Part shown: piece after piece, positions 25,454 to 32,891 of the stretch
How the letters are laid out: each line of letters opens with the position of its first letter
Position numbering within the stretch: the stretch's first letter is position 1
DNA from: DATGZX01 sp035296965
Lineage (GTDB): Bacteria > Planctomycetota > Planctomycetia > Gemmatales > Gemmataceae
DNA: 64,000 nucleotides
Assembly: GCA_035296965.1 (NCBI GenBank)
Contig: DATGZX010000146.1
Span: 1 to 64,000, forward strand
Direction of reading: 5' to 3'
The notes under the pieces: generated by a model
The model's database searches: none
The model's input: the letters and a program-made list of their open reading frames with translations, nothing else
Told to the model about the DNA's origin: nothing
Translations under genes and position numbers: made by a program

Positions 25454-25669
25454 CTACTCCAGCAGCTCTTCGGACAACAATCGCAACCCGAACTCACCGG
25501 ATCGGGCCGCTTCTAACAGGACTTCGTCGAAGAGCCAATACGGAACCTCCGGCTCGGCAGAGTCGGGCACGAGAAGGAAGTCGGTCCCCTCGTGGTTCAC
25601 CCGCAATTCGCAGGCATCCGGGCAATCGATCCGGTAACGGGCCACCTCATCTTGCACAGTCAAAATCAT
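25454..25669 (-). CDS. Small acidic protein, 71 aa
   Basis: A very good ribosome-binding site (AAAGGAGGAA) precedes ATG 25669. The protein MILTVQDEVARYRIDCPDAC, then ELRVNHEGTDFLLVPDSA, ending in an acidic helix, is small and beta-rich at the N-terminus. It is the only minus-strand gene in the 17-27 kb block and has no GACACC motif, which supports the idea that the motif belongs to the plus-strand series. Function unknown. Confidence 0.6.
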   Translation of the reverse strand: MILTVQDEVARYRIDCPDACELRVNHEGTDFLLVPDSAEPEVPYWLFDEVLLEAARSGEFGLRLLSEELLE

Positions 25670-25771
25670 GGATTCCTCCTTTCTACTAAGTAATGACGTG
25701 TTTTCGCCGGAAGTTTAGCACGCCATCGACACCGACAAGACCAGTCACACTGAATGACGAAAGGATGTCCA

Positions 25772-26311
25772 ATGCAAACGACGGCGACAAATGGCCGTAT
25801 CACGAGGGGAACCGTGGCTCCCAAGGTCGAGGGTCATTTCAGCAGGGACCGCAGCAACCGCCCTGGCTGGCGACTCCCCAAGGCTGACAAAGTGCTGTAC
25901 GTAAGCGCCACGGCCGCTCCTTGGGGACTGGCAATCCTGCTCCTCGCTGTCTCGATGCCGCACTTGGCCAGCGGGTTCCAGTCGATCACACGCTGCGGAC
26001 CTCTTGCAGGCTGGCTGTTGGCCGTCGCTATCGACACCGCCCAGGTAGTGGCCAAGATGCAGTTGACGATGGCCAGGAGGTACACGGTGAAGACAGAGGC
26101 CATTTGGACCTCCGTCGGTATTGTTGCCGGCACAGCTCTGCTGAGTATGGCCCTCAACGTCCTGGCCTTCCTTGCTGGCGCAACTGACCGGACGGGGACG
26201 GTCCTGGCCTGGGTCGCAGGAATCATGCTGCCGCTGCTGATTCTCGCCCTGAGCTATACCGGCTCATGCTTCGCCCTTGCTAAACAGACAACAGGGAAGA
26301 GGCGGAAATGA
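25772..26311 (+). CDS. Polytopic membrane protein, 179 aa
   Basis: Four hydrophobic helices at about 45-68, 72-92, 110-132 and 142-165, preceded by 40 basic residues. The second helix includes GWLLAVAIDTAQVVAKMQLT, recalling DUF2637-like and other plasmid membrane proteins that place acidic and Gln residues within the membrane. The start is ATG 25772, because AAAGGATG precedes it at good distance; an in-frame ATG at 25754 is possible. Could be part of a conjugation or entry-exclusion function; not established. Confidence 0.6.
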   Translation: MQTTATNGRITRGTVAPKVEGHFSRDRSNRPGWRLPKADKVLYVSATAAPWGLAILLLAVSMPHLASGFQSITRCGPLAGWLLAVAIDTAQVVAKMQLTMARRYTVKTEAIWTSVGIVAGTALLSMALNVLAFLAGATDRTGTVLAWVAGIMLPLLILALSYTGSCFALAKQTTGKRRK

Positions 26312-26780
26312 TGCCTAACCGAGGGCCGAGAACTTGAGAGGCACCCGCCATCTGGACACCGGCCATCATGATAGGTGGTTATGCTCTGCGGCCACTGGCC
26401 GTTACATAAGTTGACCAGGAACTATTTCAGGCTGTTTCCCTGGGAGCCGGGGTACCTAGGCCGGCCCCCTGGGGCGAGTACGTTGCAGTTCTTGTTATTA
26501 TCAACTCAGAAAACGAAGCTGGTATAGCTAACAAATTCACATCATCGAGTTCCCAAAAAAACCGCCGCCGCCCGAAACTCGGGCCCCAGGGTTTTCATGC
26601 ACCGTCCTCGCCCACAACGTCCTGGGCGGTAGGTTCCTTGGTCGTCCATGATCATGGGCTCCTCATCGCCTCGGTCAGAAAAGAACTCTGGCAAAAGTAC
26701 CTGCCACCGCCGCCGACTCGACGGACACCGATTACACCACCAGCTTGCTCACTCCGGCGGTTGGGAGGAGAACATTTACC
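26312..26780. other. Non-coding stretch with palindromic GC-rich parts
   Basis: 469 bp without a gene. It holds two GACACC motifs (26355 and 26724), nested palindromic sequence around GGGGTACCTAGGCCGGCCCC (about 26450-26470), an A7 tract followed by CCGCCGCCGC (about 26555-26575), and GGGCCCCAGGG. It may be a structured RNA, an origin-type region, or the right edge of the mobile block. Confidence 0.45.
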
Positions 26781-27191
26781 ATGAACTACATCGCTTTTAT
26801 CAAGTGGCAAGGTAGTCCAGCATACCTTCGCTTCATCGTCAAGGATTCACTCGGCCAGGTCTGGGATGGCATGCGAATGAACCCAGACCACACCTCGGCG
26901 CAGACGTTCGCTGACGTGATCGAAGCGTCTCGGATCGCCCAGGATGTTCAGCGCCGGCATTGTGAGCACTATCCTTACCACGAGTTTTTCGAGGTACCGG
27001 TACGCATCGAACTGTTCAGCGATGGCGACGTTCGCCCGGACGAGCTGAAGGCGTGGTTGCTTAAGGCCAGCTGCATGACAGTTGGGTTCGGTTGCTTCGG
27101 CAGCGGCCCCAAGACATCGACCGTGCTGATGATAGTTGACTACAGTCGTTTCCACGAGGTGGTCCAACGGACTGTGGACGGACGCAGCTAA
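26781..27191 (+). CDS. Hypothetical protein, 136 aa
   Basis: Ribosome-binding site GGGAGGAG before ATG 26781; GACACC motif 51 nt upstream. Soluble, with a beta-rich start (NYIAFIKWQGSPAYLRFIVK) and a middle His-rich helix (QRRHCEHYPYHEFFEVPVRI). No family recognised. It is followed after 15 bp by the zinc-ribbon membrane protein, with which it probably forms an operon. Confidence 0.55.
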   Translation: MNYIAFIKWQGSPAYLRFIVKDSLGQVWDGMRMNPDHTSAQTFADVIEASRIAQDVQRRHCEHYPYHEFFEVPVRIELFSDGDVRPDELKAWLLKASCMTVGFGCFGSGPKTSTVLMIVDYSRFHEVVQRTVDGRS

Positions 27192-27206
27192 CGAGGAGGT
27201 TACAAC

Positions 27207-27851
27207 ATGGCTTCTGGAAGAAAGCTGACTGGCAAGAGTTCCCGCACGTGGATTTACCTGCGGGTGCTGATTTCTGTCTCGCCGTGGTTTTGGGGATTTA
27301 TGTTCCTCTTTGGCTTCCCAGGCGTGCACGCAATCGGCCAGCAGAATACTTGGGAGACACACTCGGCTGGTCGTATCGATCAGCTCTGGGATTTATTGTA
27401 TCTGTGCTGTTGGTACTACGGCGCCGTAACGCTTGGCTTCCTATTCCTCTGGGTCGGCACTCGCATCATTATCGGGCTTACGTCACGAACGGATCCGCTG
27501 CCCGAACAAGTGGAGTACTACTTTTGGCGTAAGGCCGGTGGTGATGTTTTCTTTGATTGCTTGTGGTGGCCATGGAATGCAGATTCGCAACTGGCCCGTA
27601 CAAGGATGTTGCAGCCAGAGCCTGCACCGCAGCCTTTCTGCCCACGATGCGGAGGTCCAATGAACCTCAATTATGGGACCCAGTGTGGCAACTGCTACGT
27701 TTGGTGGGATGGCAGAGATTGGAGGGGTGACCCGGACGAGAGGTACCTGCAGTATCCTGTGGATCGTTTGAACGAGCCGCCTCGGTACGAATCACATCCG
27801 ATAGTTCCAGATGATACGTTGCCTCTGAACCCTCCGCCGCTTGGAGATTAA
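27207..27851 (+). CDS. Membrane protein with C-terminal zinc ribbon, 214 aa
   Basis: GAGGAGG precedes ATG 27207. Two membrane helices (about 15-42 and 66-90) are followed by a cytosolic-looking half. A zinc-ribbon-like Cys set lies there: CPRCGGPM near 149-156 and CGNC near 164-167. A Pro-rich acidic tail ends the protein. Proteins combining short membrane parts with a zinc ribbon often act as scaffold or assembly factors, but no family match is claimed. Confidence 0.6.
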   Translation: MASGRKLTGKSSRTWIYLRVLISVSPWFWGFMFLFGFPGVHAIGQQNTWETHSAGRIDQLWDLLYLCCWYYGAVTLGFLFLWVGTRIIIGLTSRTDPLPEQVEYYFWRKAGGDVFFDCLWWPWNADSQLARTRMLQPEPAPQPFCPRCGGPMNLNYGTQCGNCYVWWDGRDWRGDPDERYLQYPVDRLNEPPRYESHPIVPDDTLPLNPPPLGD

Positions 27852-27891
27852 CGATGGCCAGAGTCAGAAGAATCAGGAATGGTAGGTACGG

Positions 27892-28764
27892 ATGATGTCA
27901 GGAGCGCCAACTTCCGAACCAGCCCAAGTCGCTCTACAATGGACCCCAGATTCACTAACCTCAATCCGGGGAGCGATAATGCTCGACCCTTTGCCGGCTT
28001 CGAAGTACATTGAACTCGGAGAGCATGTCTATCTCATGCAGAATCGTGTTGAAACGATCCGGGGCCCCGATCTGGCAGGTATCCTTGCACGATTCATTGC
28101 ACTTCTTGAAGAGTGCGGGTTCACATCGGCCAAGAACGCCGTAAGTCCGTTGACTGTGCTGAATTATCCGATCCTGCCTGGCAACCAGCTACTCAACCCC
28201 GGCAGCGTCACGCATATTAGCGCAGCAATGCGGTCGGCAGTTAATGTCATGTACAACCAGGCGGCCGCCATGAAAACAGTCGTCTTGAAAGAGAGCGAAG
28301 CCTCCGCCAAGCTTCGTGATCTCCCCAAGCACCGAGGGCTTACGACGAGTCAACAACACCTATGGGAAGAAACCCTGCGCTGCTTTGAAACTGGTGCTAA
28401 CCGAGCTGCGGCCGTGATGGGATGGAACTTGGCCTATGATTGCATGCGCCGCTGGATTTTCGACAACGTGCTTGATTTCAACACTCGATTAACCACTAGG
28501 TATCCTTCGCTTGCCCCTCTCACCAAGTACGAAGACTTCTTCCTAAAGGACGCTCCAGACGAATCAGAACTTCTAAAGGTCGCTGGGTTTGCCCCTCCAG
28601 GCCAAAAGCCAATTATCGGCGGCGAAATTTATGACCATCTGATTGCTTACCTTCGTCAGCGAAACAAGTATGCTCACGCCAGCGGGGTAATTCCATCGGC
28701 TGAACAGGTTGCCGGCTATATCGACCATCTGATCGACATTATAAGCACTGCCCCATTTGCGTGA
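27892..28764 (+). CDS. HEPN-like domain protein, 290 aa
   Basis: The second half is all-helical and ends with the motif R257-N-K-Y-A-H262, i.e. R-x4-H, the signature of HEPN nucleases and tRNA/mRNA-cleaving toxins. It lies at the start of a helix following LIAYLRQ. The rest of the C-terminal helical bundle (about 160-285) fits a RiboL-PSP-HEPN or AbiJ-type fold. The N-terminal 150 residues are unrecognised. Next to it is a DUF2971 protein. HEPN genes at the edge of an integrated island frequently serve phage defence; that is inference. Confidence 0.55.
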   Translation: MMSGAPTSEPAQVALQWTPDSLTSIRGAIMLDPLPASKYIELGEHVYLMQNRVETIRGPDLAGILARFIALLEECGFTSAKNAVSPLTVLNYPILPGNQLLNPGSVTHISAAMRSAVNVMYNQAAAMKTVVLKESEASAKLRDLPKHRGLTTSQQHLWEETLRCFETGANRAAAVMGWNLAYDCMRRWIFDNVLDFNTRLTTRYPSLAPLTKYEDFFLKDAPDESELLKVAGFAPPGQKPIIGGEIYDHLIAYLRQRNKYAHASGVIPSAEQVAGYIDHLIDIISTAPFA

Positions 28765-28933
28765 TCGCATGACTAGTGCTTCCCTTGATGGCAAGCCCGC
28801 AGCATTGGCACGTGACAGCACAGATTCTATCTTGCCTGCTGGCCCCTAAGGATGTGGTCTCCCGTATTCGGAAGGCGAAAGTAACACGATTGGTCGAAGG
28901 ACTCGGCTAAAGGAACGAGTGAGAAGCAAGGCC

Positions 28934-29770
28934 ATGAGCAACGAAGCATATCTGCCACGGGTTCTCTACCATTATTGCCCGGTCCAGGGCTTCAAAGGGA
29001 TTGTCGAGAGCAAGTGCCTTTGGATGAGCGAATTGGGCACGATGAGCGATTTCATGGAGTACCGCTGGCTGACTAGCATAGCGCTCGAAAGATTGCGGGC
29101 CATGATATTGGAATTGGAAAATCTGCTTGCTTTGCCGCATCCCCGCAAGCAACATGGATTTTTGACGGCCATGCAGCATCAATTACGAGCGGTGCCTTTC
29201 TATGATCCCTATTGTGTTTGCTTCTCTGGTGATGGGGACGTGTTAAGCCAGTGGCGAGCCTATGCGGACGACGGCAGAGGATTCGCAATCGGTTTCGATA
29301 GCGCCAAAATCAGAGGCCCAAAAACGGAGCCGCTAAAGGTATGTTATGACCTGGACGAACAGAATAGGATCGTGAACGAGCTGATCGAAAAATACTTGGC
29401 CAGGTTTTCCGATACGAAGGATTCATTCAAGCAGAGGGTTCTTGCGTCGGAGTTTCATGCCGAGCTGCTCGGACAGTCTCAAAACCAGAAAAATCCTATG
29501 TTCAGCGAAGAACAAGAATGGAGAATCATCCACGAGCCGCAGGCTGTCAATACAGCAGCCGGTGAAACGGATCTTGCGGCGGGCTACCGGATCCGAGGAT
29601 CGGAGATTCTTCGTTACCTTCAGCTTCCCTTTCAAGAAAGCGCTCTGATAGAGGTCGTTTTGGGTCCGAAAAACCCAGCAAAGAGCAACCACGAAAGGCT
29701 AGAGACATTTCTGAAAGATCACGGCTTTGCCTACTCTACGATAGGCGAATCTAGAGCATCCTATCGATAG
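28934..29770 (+). CDS. DUF2971 protein, 278 aa
   Basis: Family marks are clear: LYHYCPVQGFKGIVESKCLW near the N-terminus, M-S-D-F-M-E-Y, the central CFSGDGDVLSQWRAYADDGR followed by GFAIGFD, and EEQEWRI in the C-terminal half. DUF2971 proteins are common in defence islands; their biochemical function is not firmly known. Start: ATG 28934 is used; a GTG at 28919 with AAAGGA ahead is equally possible. Lies 170 bp after the HEPN-like gene in the same direction. Confidence 0.8.
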   Translation: MSNEAYLPRVLYHYCPVQGFKGIVESKCLWMSELGTMSDFMEYRWLTSIALERLRAMILELENLLALPHPRKQHGFLTAMQHQLRAVPFYDPYCVCFSGDGDVLSQWRAYADDGRGFAIGFDSAKIRGPKTEPLKVCYDLDEQNRIVNELIEKYLARFSDTKDSFKQRVLASEFHAELLGQSQNQKNPMFSEEQEWRIIHEPQAVNTAAGETDLAAGYRIRGSEILRYLQLPFQESALIEVVLGPKNPAKSNHERLETFLKDHGFAYSTIGESRASYR

Positions 29771-29877
29771 TGGCGCACGGCCACTCGGCACGCTGATAGA
29801 TTGTCCGACAAGGTGTCAGATAAGAAAGAGGCTGCCTGACTTAAGTCATTGGCTACCATAAGTTACGTCTATCGGCC

Positions 29878-29898
29878 TTGATTCCCGCCGCCTCCACT
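29878..29898 (+). other. tRNA/tmRNA-like 3' end; probable attachment site
   Basis: TTGATTCCCGCCGCCTCCAC looks like the T-arm and acceptor 3' strand of a tRNA or tmRNA, where ends such as GATTCCCGCCGCCTCCA are common. The complementary 5' acceptor strand (TGGAGGC) is absent upstream, so it is not a full gene. A terminator follows directly. This is what is left at one side when an element integrates into a tRNA-type gene, and the gene content changes from accessory to core at this point. Confidence 0.5.
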
Positions 29899-29901
29899 TA
29901 A

Positions 29902-29938
29902 AGCCGGCTTGTAGCAGCTGCAAGCCGGCTCTTTCTTT
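29902..29938 (+). terminator. Rho-independent terminator after the tRNA-like end
   Basis: Perfect 10-bp arms AGCCGGCTTG (29902-29911) and CAAGCCGGCT (29921-29930) followed by CTTTCTTT. It begins 4 nt after the tRNA-like 3' end, as for a natural RNA gene terminator. Confidence 0.75.
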
Positions 29939-29969
29939 GGCCACGCGGCCTTGCAAAATAGAGGGAAAC

Positions 29970-30037
29970 AAAGGCGGCGAAAAAGCGCCGCACTCCAAAA
30001 GCGGCTTCTTTGGACTGCGGCGCTATTCCGCCGCTTT
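29970..30037. repeat. Imperfect inverted repeat, about 29-bp arms
   Basis: The left arm 29970-29999 (AAAGGCGGCG, AAAAAGCGCCGCACTCCAAA) and the right arm 30009-30037 (TTTGGACTGCGGCGCT, ATTCCGCCGCTTT) pair with few mismatches around a short loop. It may be a strong RNA hairpin insulating the selenoprotein gene, or a remnant of a mobile repeat. Confidence 0.5.
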
Positions 30038-30144
30038 AGTTTTCCGTTCCTCAACAATTCACTCCATTAACCCCTCAAAACCTGCGAAACTCGAACTTAG
30101 CAAATTCGGAAACATGCGCGTCGTCGCGCACGTACAATAAGCGT

Positions 30145-30933
30145 ATGGCTACCGCACCCACTCCCGTGACGCCGCCTCGACCGGGTCGACAATACTTGAT
30201 CTTGGGGCTAGGTGTTGCTCTCCTTGGCCTGATTGCTTACGTCGTCCAGATTTCGAGCCAGCGCCTTAGCACGCCCTGGTATATGCCGATCGCGGCGACG
30301 CTTGGTGTGCTGCTCGTCATTCTTTCGTTGTGGAATGCGCGCACGATCTGGCGCTTGCTGGGCTTGCTGCTGGTGCTCCTCGTAGCCGGTGCTGAGTGGA
30401 CATTCCTTCTCGGTACGCACGTGCCGGCCTATACAGGGCCGGTCGTGACGGGAAAGCCTTTCCCCGCGTTCGCTACAACGCGAGCCGATGGTTCTGCCTT
30501 CACGCAGCACGACCTGGAAGGCGACCGAACGAACGTGCTGGTCTTCTTCCGGGGGCGCTGGTGACCGTTCTGCATGATCGAGCTGGGCCAGCTCGAACGC
30601 CGCCATCAGGATTTCGAGAAGCACAATACACGCGTCTTCGTGGTCTCGGTGGAAGGGCTAGACGACGCTCAAAAGACCCAAGGTGACTTCCCCCACCTGG
30701 TAGTGATCAGCGATCATGGGCACGGCCTAACAAACGCCGCGGGCACCATGCATGCTCGTGCAGCCCCCGACGGCACCGACATCGATGCACCGACAACGAT
30801 CGTCGTCGACGGGCACGGCACCGTCCGCTGGCTCTACCGGTCGCCGCAGGTCATCACTCGCCTATCACCGGATGAGCTTTTGGCGGCGATCGATCAGCAC
30901 ACTTCCTCAAAATCTGAAGATACAATTCGCTAA
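30145..30933 (+). CDS. Membrane-anchored thioredoxin-fold/peroxiredoxin-like protein with in-frame TGA (probable selenoprotein), 262 aa
   Basis: One continuous frame is interrupted only by a TGA at 30562-30564 (codon 140). Residues 1-92 hold three membrane helices (about 18-38, 46-62, 68-90). Residues 105-255 form an AhpC/TSA-like thioredoxin fold: VLVFFRGRW-U-PFCMIELG, then HQDFEKHNTRVFVVSVEG, FPHLVVISD, PDGTDIDAPTTIVVD and VRWLYRSPQ. Relatives have FRGRWCPFC, so the TGA stands exactly at the first redox Cys, giving a U-x-x-C site. The sequence after the TGA is fully conserved in character, and a stem-loop lies 14 nt downstream, as in bacterial SECIS elements. Alternatives are a true nonsense mutation or a sequencing error (TGC to TGA). 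A role in peroxide or disulfide reduction at the membrane is inferred. Confidence 0.75.
30579..30595 (+). promoter_or_regulatory. Candidate bacterial SECIS stem-loop
   Basis: CGAGCTG-GGC-CAGCTCG forms a 7-bp stem with a 3-nt G-containing loop. Its apex is about 22-24 nt after the TGA, in the 16-37 nt range known for bacterial SECIS elements. The same bases encode E-L-G-Q-L, residues that are common in the family, so the hairpin could partly be a by-product of coding. Confidence 0.5.
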
Positions 30934-31278
30934 CCTGCCGCCCATAACCAACGCGTGCGGAGATATGCGGTCGCATTTCCGTGAACTGGAACAATCTGCA
31001 AAAGACATTTTAGGGTGAAAGGAGGTATTCAATATCGCTGGAGATATGAACACTTGTACACATGACATCTGGCAGGTGCAATTGTTGCTCGTCCGAGGCC
31101 CGACCGGCGACGCAACCCATTACGGAATAACAGCTTGCAGGATTCTCTATTTGTCAGACAAGCTGTCTGCCTACCCCCCCTTTTACATGACATAACATGA
31201 CATCATCATCTTCGGCATTCTCATTGGGCTTCGTTCCGGCGTCCTGCTCCGGCTCCAGAAGTTAGCCTGGTAGGCGCA
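30934..31278. other. Intergenic stretch with short repeats
   Basis: 345 bp. ACATGACAT occurs three times (about 31059, 31185 and 31194). A hairpin-forming TTGTCAGACAAGCTGTCTG is at about 31150-31168; a similar TTGTCCGACAAGGTGTCAG is at about 29804-29822. A 49-codon open frame at 31046-31195 has no support beyond being open. Confidence 0.45.
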
Positions 31279-32178
31279 CTAGCGTGCCCCGAAGCCGCCG
31301 GCTTGCCGGACCTGTGGGTTCGGAGTCTCCAGCCCCCTGGCCAGGTCAAAGGTCTGCACGTTCGCCATGGGTTGCCTGACAAAGATCAGGTTTGATGCAG
31401 GCGGCTGGTTGATGGTGACATCCTCCATCCGCATGCTAAGCGTGATGTGCTGCTCCGGCCAGTAAAACATGAGTTTTATCGGCAGCGTGGCTCCGCCGAC
31501 ATTTTTAGAGTCCTGGATGTGAGCGAAGCAGATAACCTGCTTTGTCGCTGCATCCTGCAACTTGTATTCTTGTACCTGAAACCCGGACCTGGATCGGGCA
31601 AATTCCGTCACCTTGAGAACGCGCCGACCTTGAGAGTTTACAGTGTCCTGCACAAGGTCGATGGCCCCGTTCTTGCCGGGTAGCGCGCTATATTGGTCAG
31701 GCGTACCGTAATCTCCCATGCCCATGGCTTCCAGGACCCAGTCGGGCTGGAACGGGAATGGCATCTGGACCCCAGGCCGCGCCAGATCCTGGTAAGAGCA
31801 ATGGTAAAGGTAAGGCGGTTCCGCCTTGCTGATCCAGTACCAGAATTCCTGGCTGTTGGAACCCATGTCGACCGCCTGTTTGCCCACCACGTTGGCCGTG
31901 AGGCGGAAATTCTTGGGTTTCTCGCAGTTCATCCGCGCGCGCAGGCCGATCGGCTGCGAGCCTTGCTTGCAATCAAGGTCCATCTCGCTGCACTGGATTG
32001 ACTGGATCTTCTGGCTGTTCTGATTCAGGTAATCGACCAGCTGAGCTGGGGTAGGGTGTTCGGCCGCCAGCGTCCGTGGCGGTTGGTTTTGATTCTTGAG
32101 GAAGCCCCATTTAGTGTCCGCGCAGCCCGTCTGGAGCAGCAAGGCCCCACAACAAAGTGACAAGCAGATCGTGCGCAT
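31279..32178 (-). CDS. Lipoprotein with LolA-like fold, 299 aa
   Basis: The signal peptide MRTICLSLCCGALLLQTGC ends with a lipobox (L-Q-T-G-C19), so it is membrane-anchored. After a linker (about 20-45) the region 46-280 alternates strands with a few helices, as in the LolA/outer-membrane lipoprotein-sorting fold (IQSIQCSEMDLDCKQG, FRLTANVVGKQAVDMGSNSQ, ATLPIKLMFYWPEQHITLSM). In planctomycetes such proteins are abundant and mostly uncharacterised. It lies 37 bp downstream of the 161-aa gene at 32216-32701 on the same strand, so they probably share an mRNA. Confidence 0.7.
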   Translation of the reverse strand: MRTICLSLCCGALLLQTGCADTKWGFLKNQNQPPRTLAAEHPTPAQLVDYLNQNSQKIQSIQCSEMDLDCKQGSQPIGLRARMNCEKPKNFRLTANVVGKQAVDMGSNSQEFWYWISKAEPPYLYHCSYQDLARPGVQMPFPFQPDWVLEAMGMGDYGTPDQYSALPGKNGAIDLVQDTVNSQGRRVLKVTEFARSRSGFQVQEYKLQDAATKQVICFAHIQDSKNVGGATLPIKLMFYWPEQHITLSMRMEDVTINQPPASNLIFVRQPMANVQTFDLARGLETPNPQVRQAGGFGAR

Positions 32179-32215
32179 GTCTATCCTTTATGATCTTGTG
32201 TGGACAAAAAGGAGC

Positions 32216-32701
32216 CTACTGCCACCCAAGGACCTTGAATACTTCTTCCTGCACGGCTGCCATCTCGGCCTCGATCAGCCGAGGATTCACGATCCGGTAC
32301 TGCGCACCGGTCCGGGCACAGCGCAGTTGCAAAATCTCGTGGTCTCCCTCGTGCAGCGCCTCTTCGAACTTGAGGCGTTTGCGCCGCATGAGAAGTAGAG
32401 CCAGCACATAGCGGAAATTGACCCGATCTGGCTCGCTGGCACCTTCCAAGCGCTGGAAGCAATCCATGAGCATTTCATCGTCGATCGGTGGCCGGCGATT
32501 CTCGTCGGCAAGCGGTATGCGACCCGCCCAAAAGCTGAATGCATTCGCCGGCGGTCCCTGCCATGCCTGGCTGCTATAGTCCTTCCTCTCGAACTTACCG
32601 GCCACGTCCAGCAATACGCTATAAAACTTCTCGCCCGGCTTTAGGTCGCGGCCCGTAAGCGCACAGCGGCGCGTGTTTGCTTGGATCTCGTATTCGATCA
32701 T
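32216..32701 (-). CDS. Conserved hypothetical protein, 161 aa
   Basis: Starts MIEYEIQANTRRCALTGRDL; the first 30 residues with C-A-L-T-G-x-x-L-x-P-G-E-x-F-Y-S look like a short zinc-ribbon-like or beta module. Later follow a W-Q-G-P-P-x-x-A-F-S-F-W-x-G segment (near 47-60) and a helical region. This combination recurs in small soluble planctomycete proteins in front of lipoprotein genes; function unknown. Probably first gene of a two-gene operon with the lipoprotein. Confidence 0.65.
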   Translation of the reverse strand: MIEYEIQANTRRCALTGRDLKPGEKFYSVLLDVAGKFERKDYSSQAWQGPPANAFSFWAGRIPLADENRRPPIDDEMLMDCFQRLEGASEPDRVNFRYVLALLLMRRKRLKFEEALHEGDHEILQLRCARTGAQYRIVNPRLIEAEMAAVQEEVFKVLGWQ

Positions 32702-32891
32702 GCCTGCGAGCTCCCTTTCTCAATCCGCACGGCGGGAACGGAGCCTGGCATCTCTTATACTATCCACCGGCCTGGGCCGGCAGCAAGAAACCAGAGTGCA
32801 GAGCCAGTCTGTTTTCGCGGTTGAACAGGACATTTGTGACGGTTGGGCACAATGAGAGGGGCCACGGGCTCGTAACAGCGGAAATGACAAT

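Larger units (their letters stand above)
16987..26729 (+). repeat. Recurring intergenic motif GACACC (consensus about GACACCGGCCA), 19 gene-junction copies
   Basis: First bases of the copies: 16987, 18044, 18250, 18952, 19435, 19551, 20566, 21043, 21497, 22456, 22935, 23217, 23651, 23960, 24781, 25389, 25728, 26355 and 26724. All have the same orientation. Most lie between the stop of one gene and the start of the next, generally 30-70 nt before an ATG. The 11-base form GACACCGGCCA occurs at 19551, 22935, 23217 and 26355. GACACC also appears inside genes as Asp-Thr codons, so single copies mean little; the regular presence at each junction is what stands out. It may be a promoter element, an RNA-processing or anti-termination signal, or a cassette junction. 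Confidence 0.6.

Noticed and set aside
29808..29898. Complete tRNA or tmRNA gene
   Set aside because: Only the 3' strand of an acceptor/T-arm is present; no matching 5' acceptor sequence TGGAGGC and no anticodon arm were found upstream.
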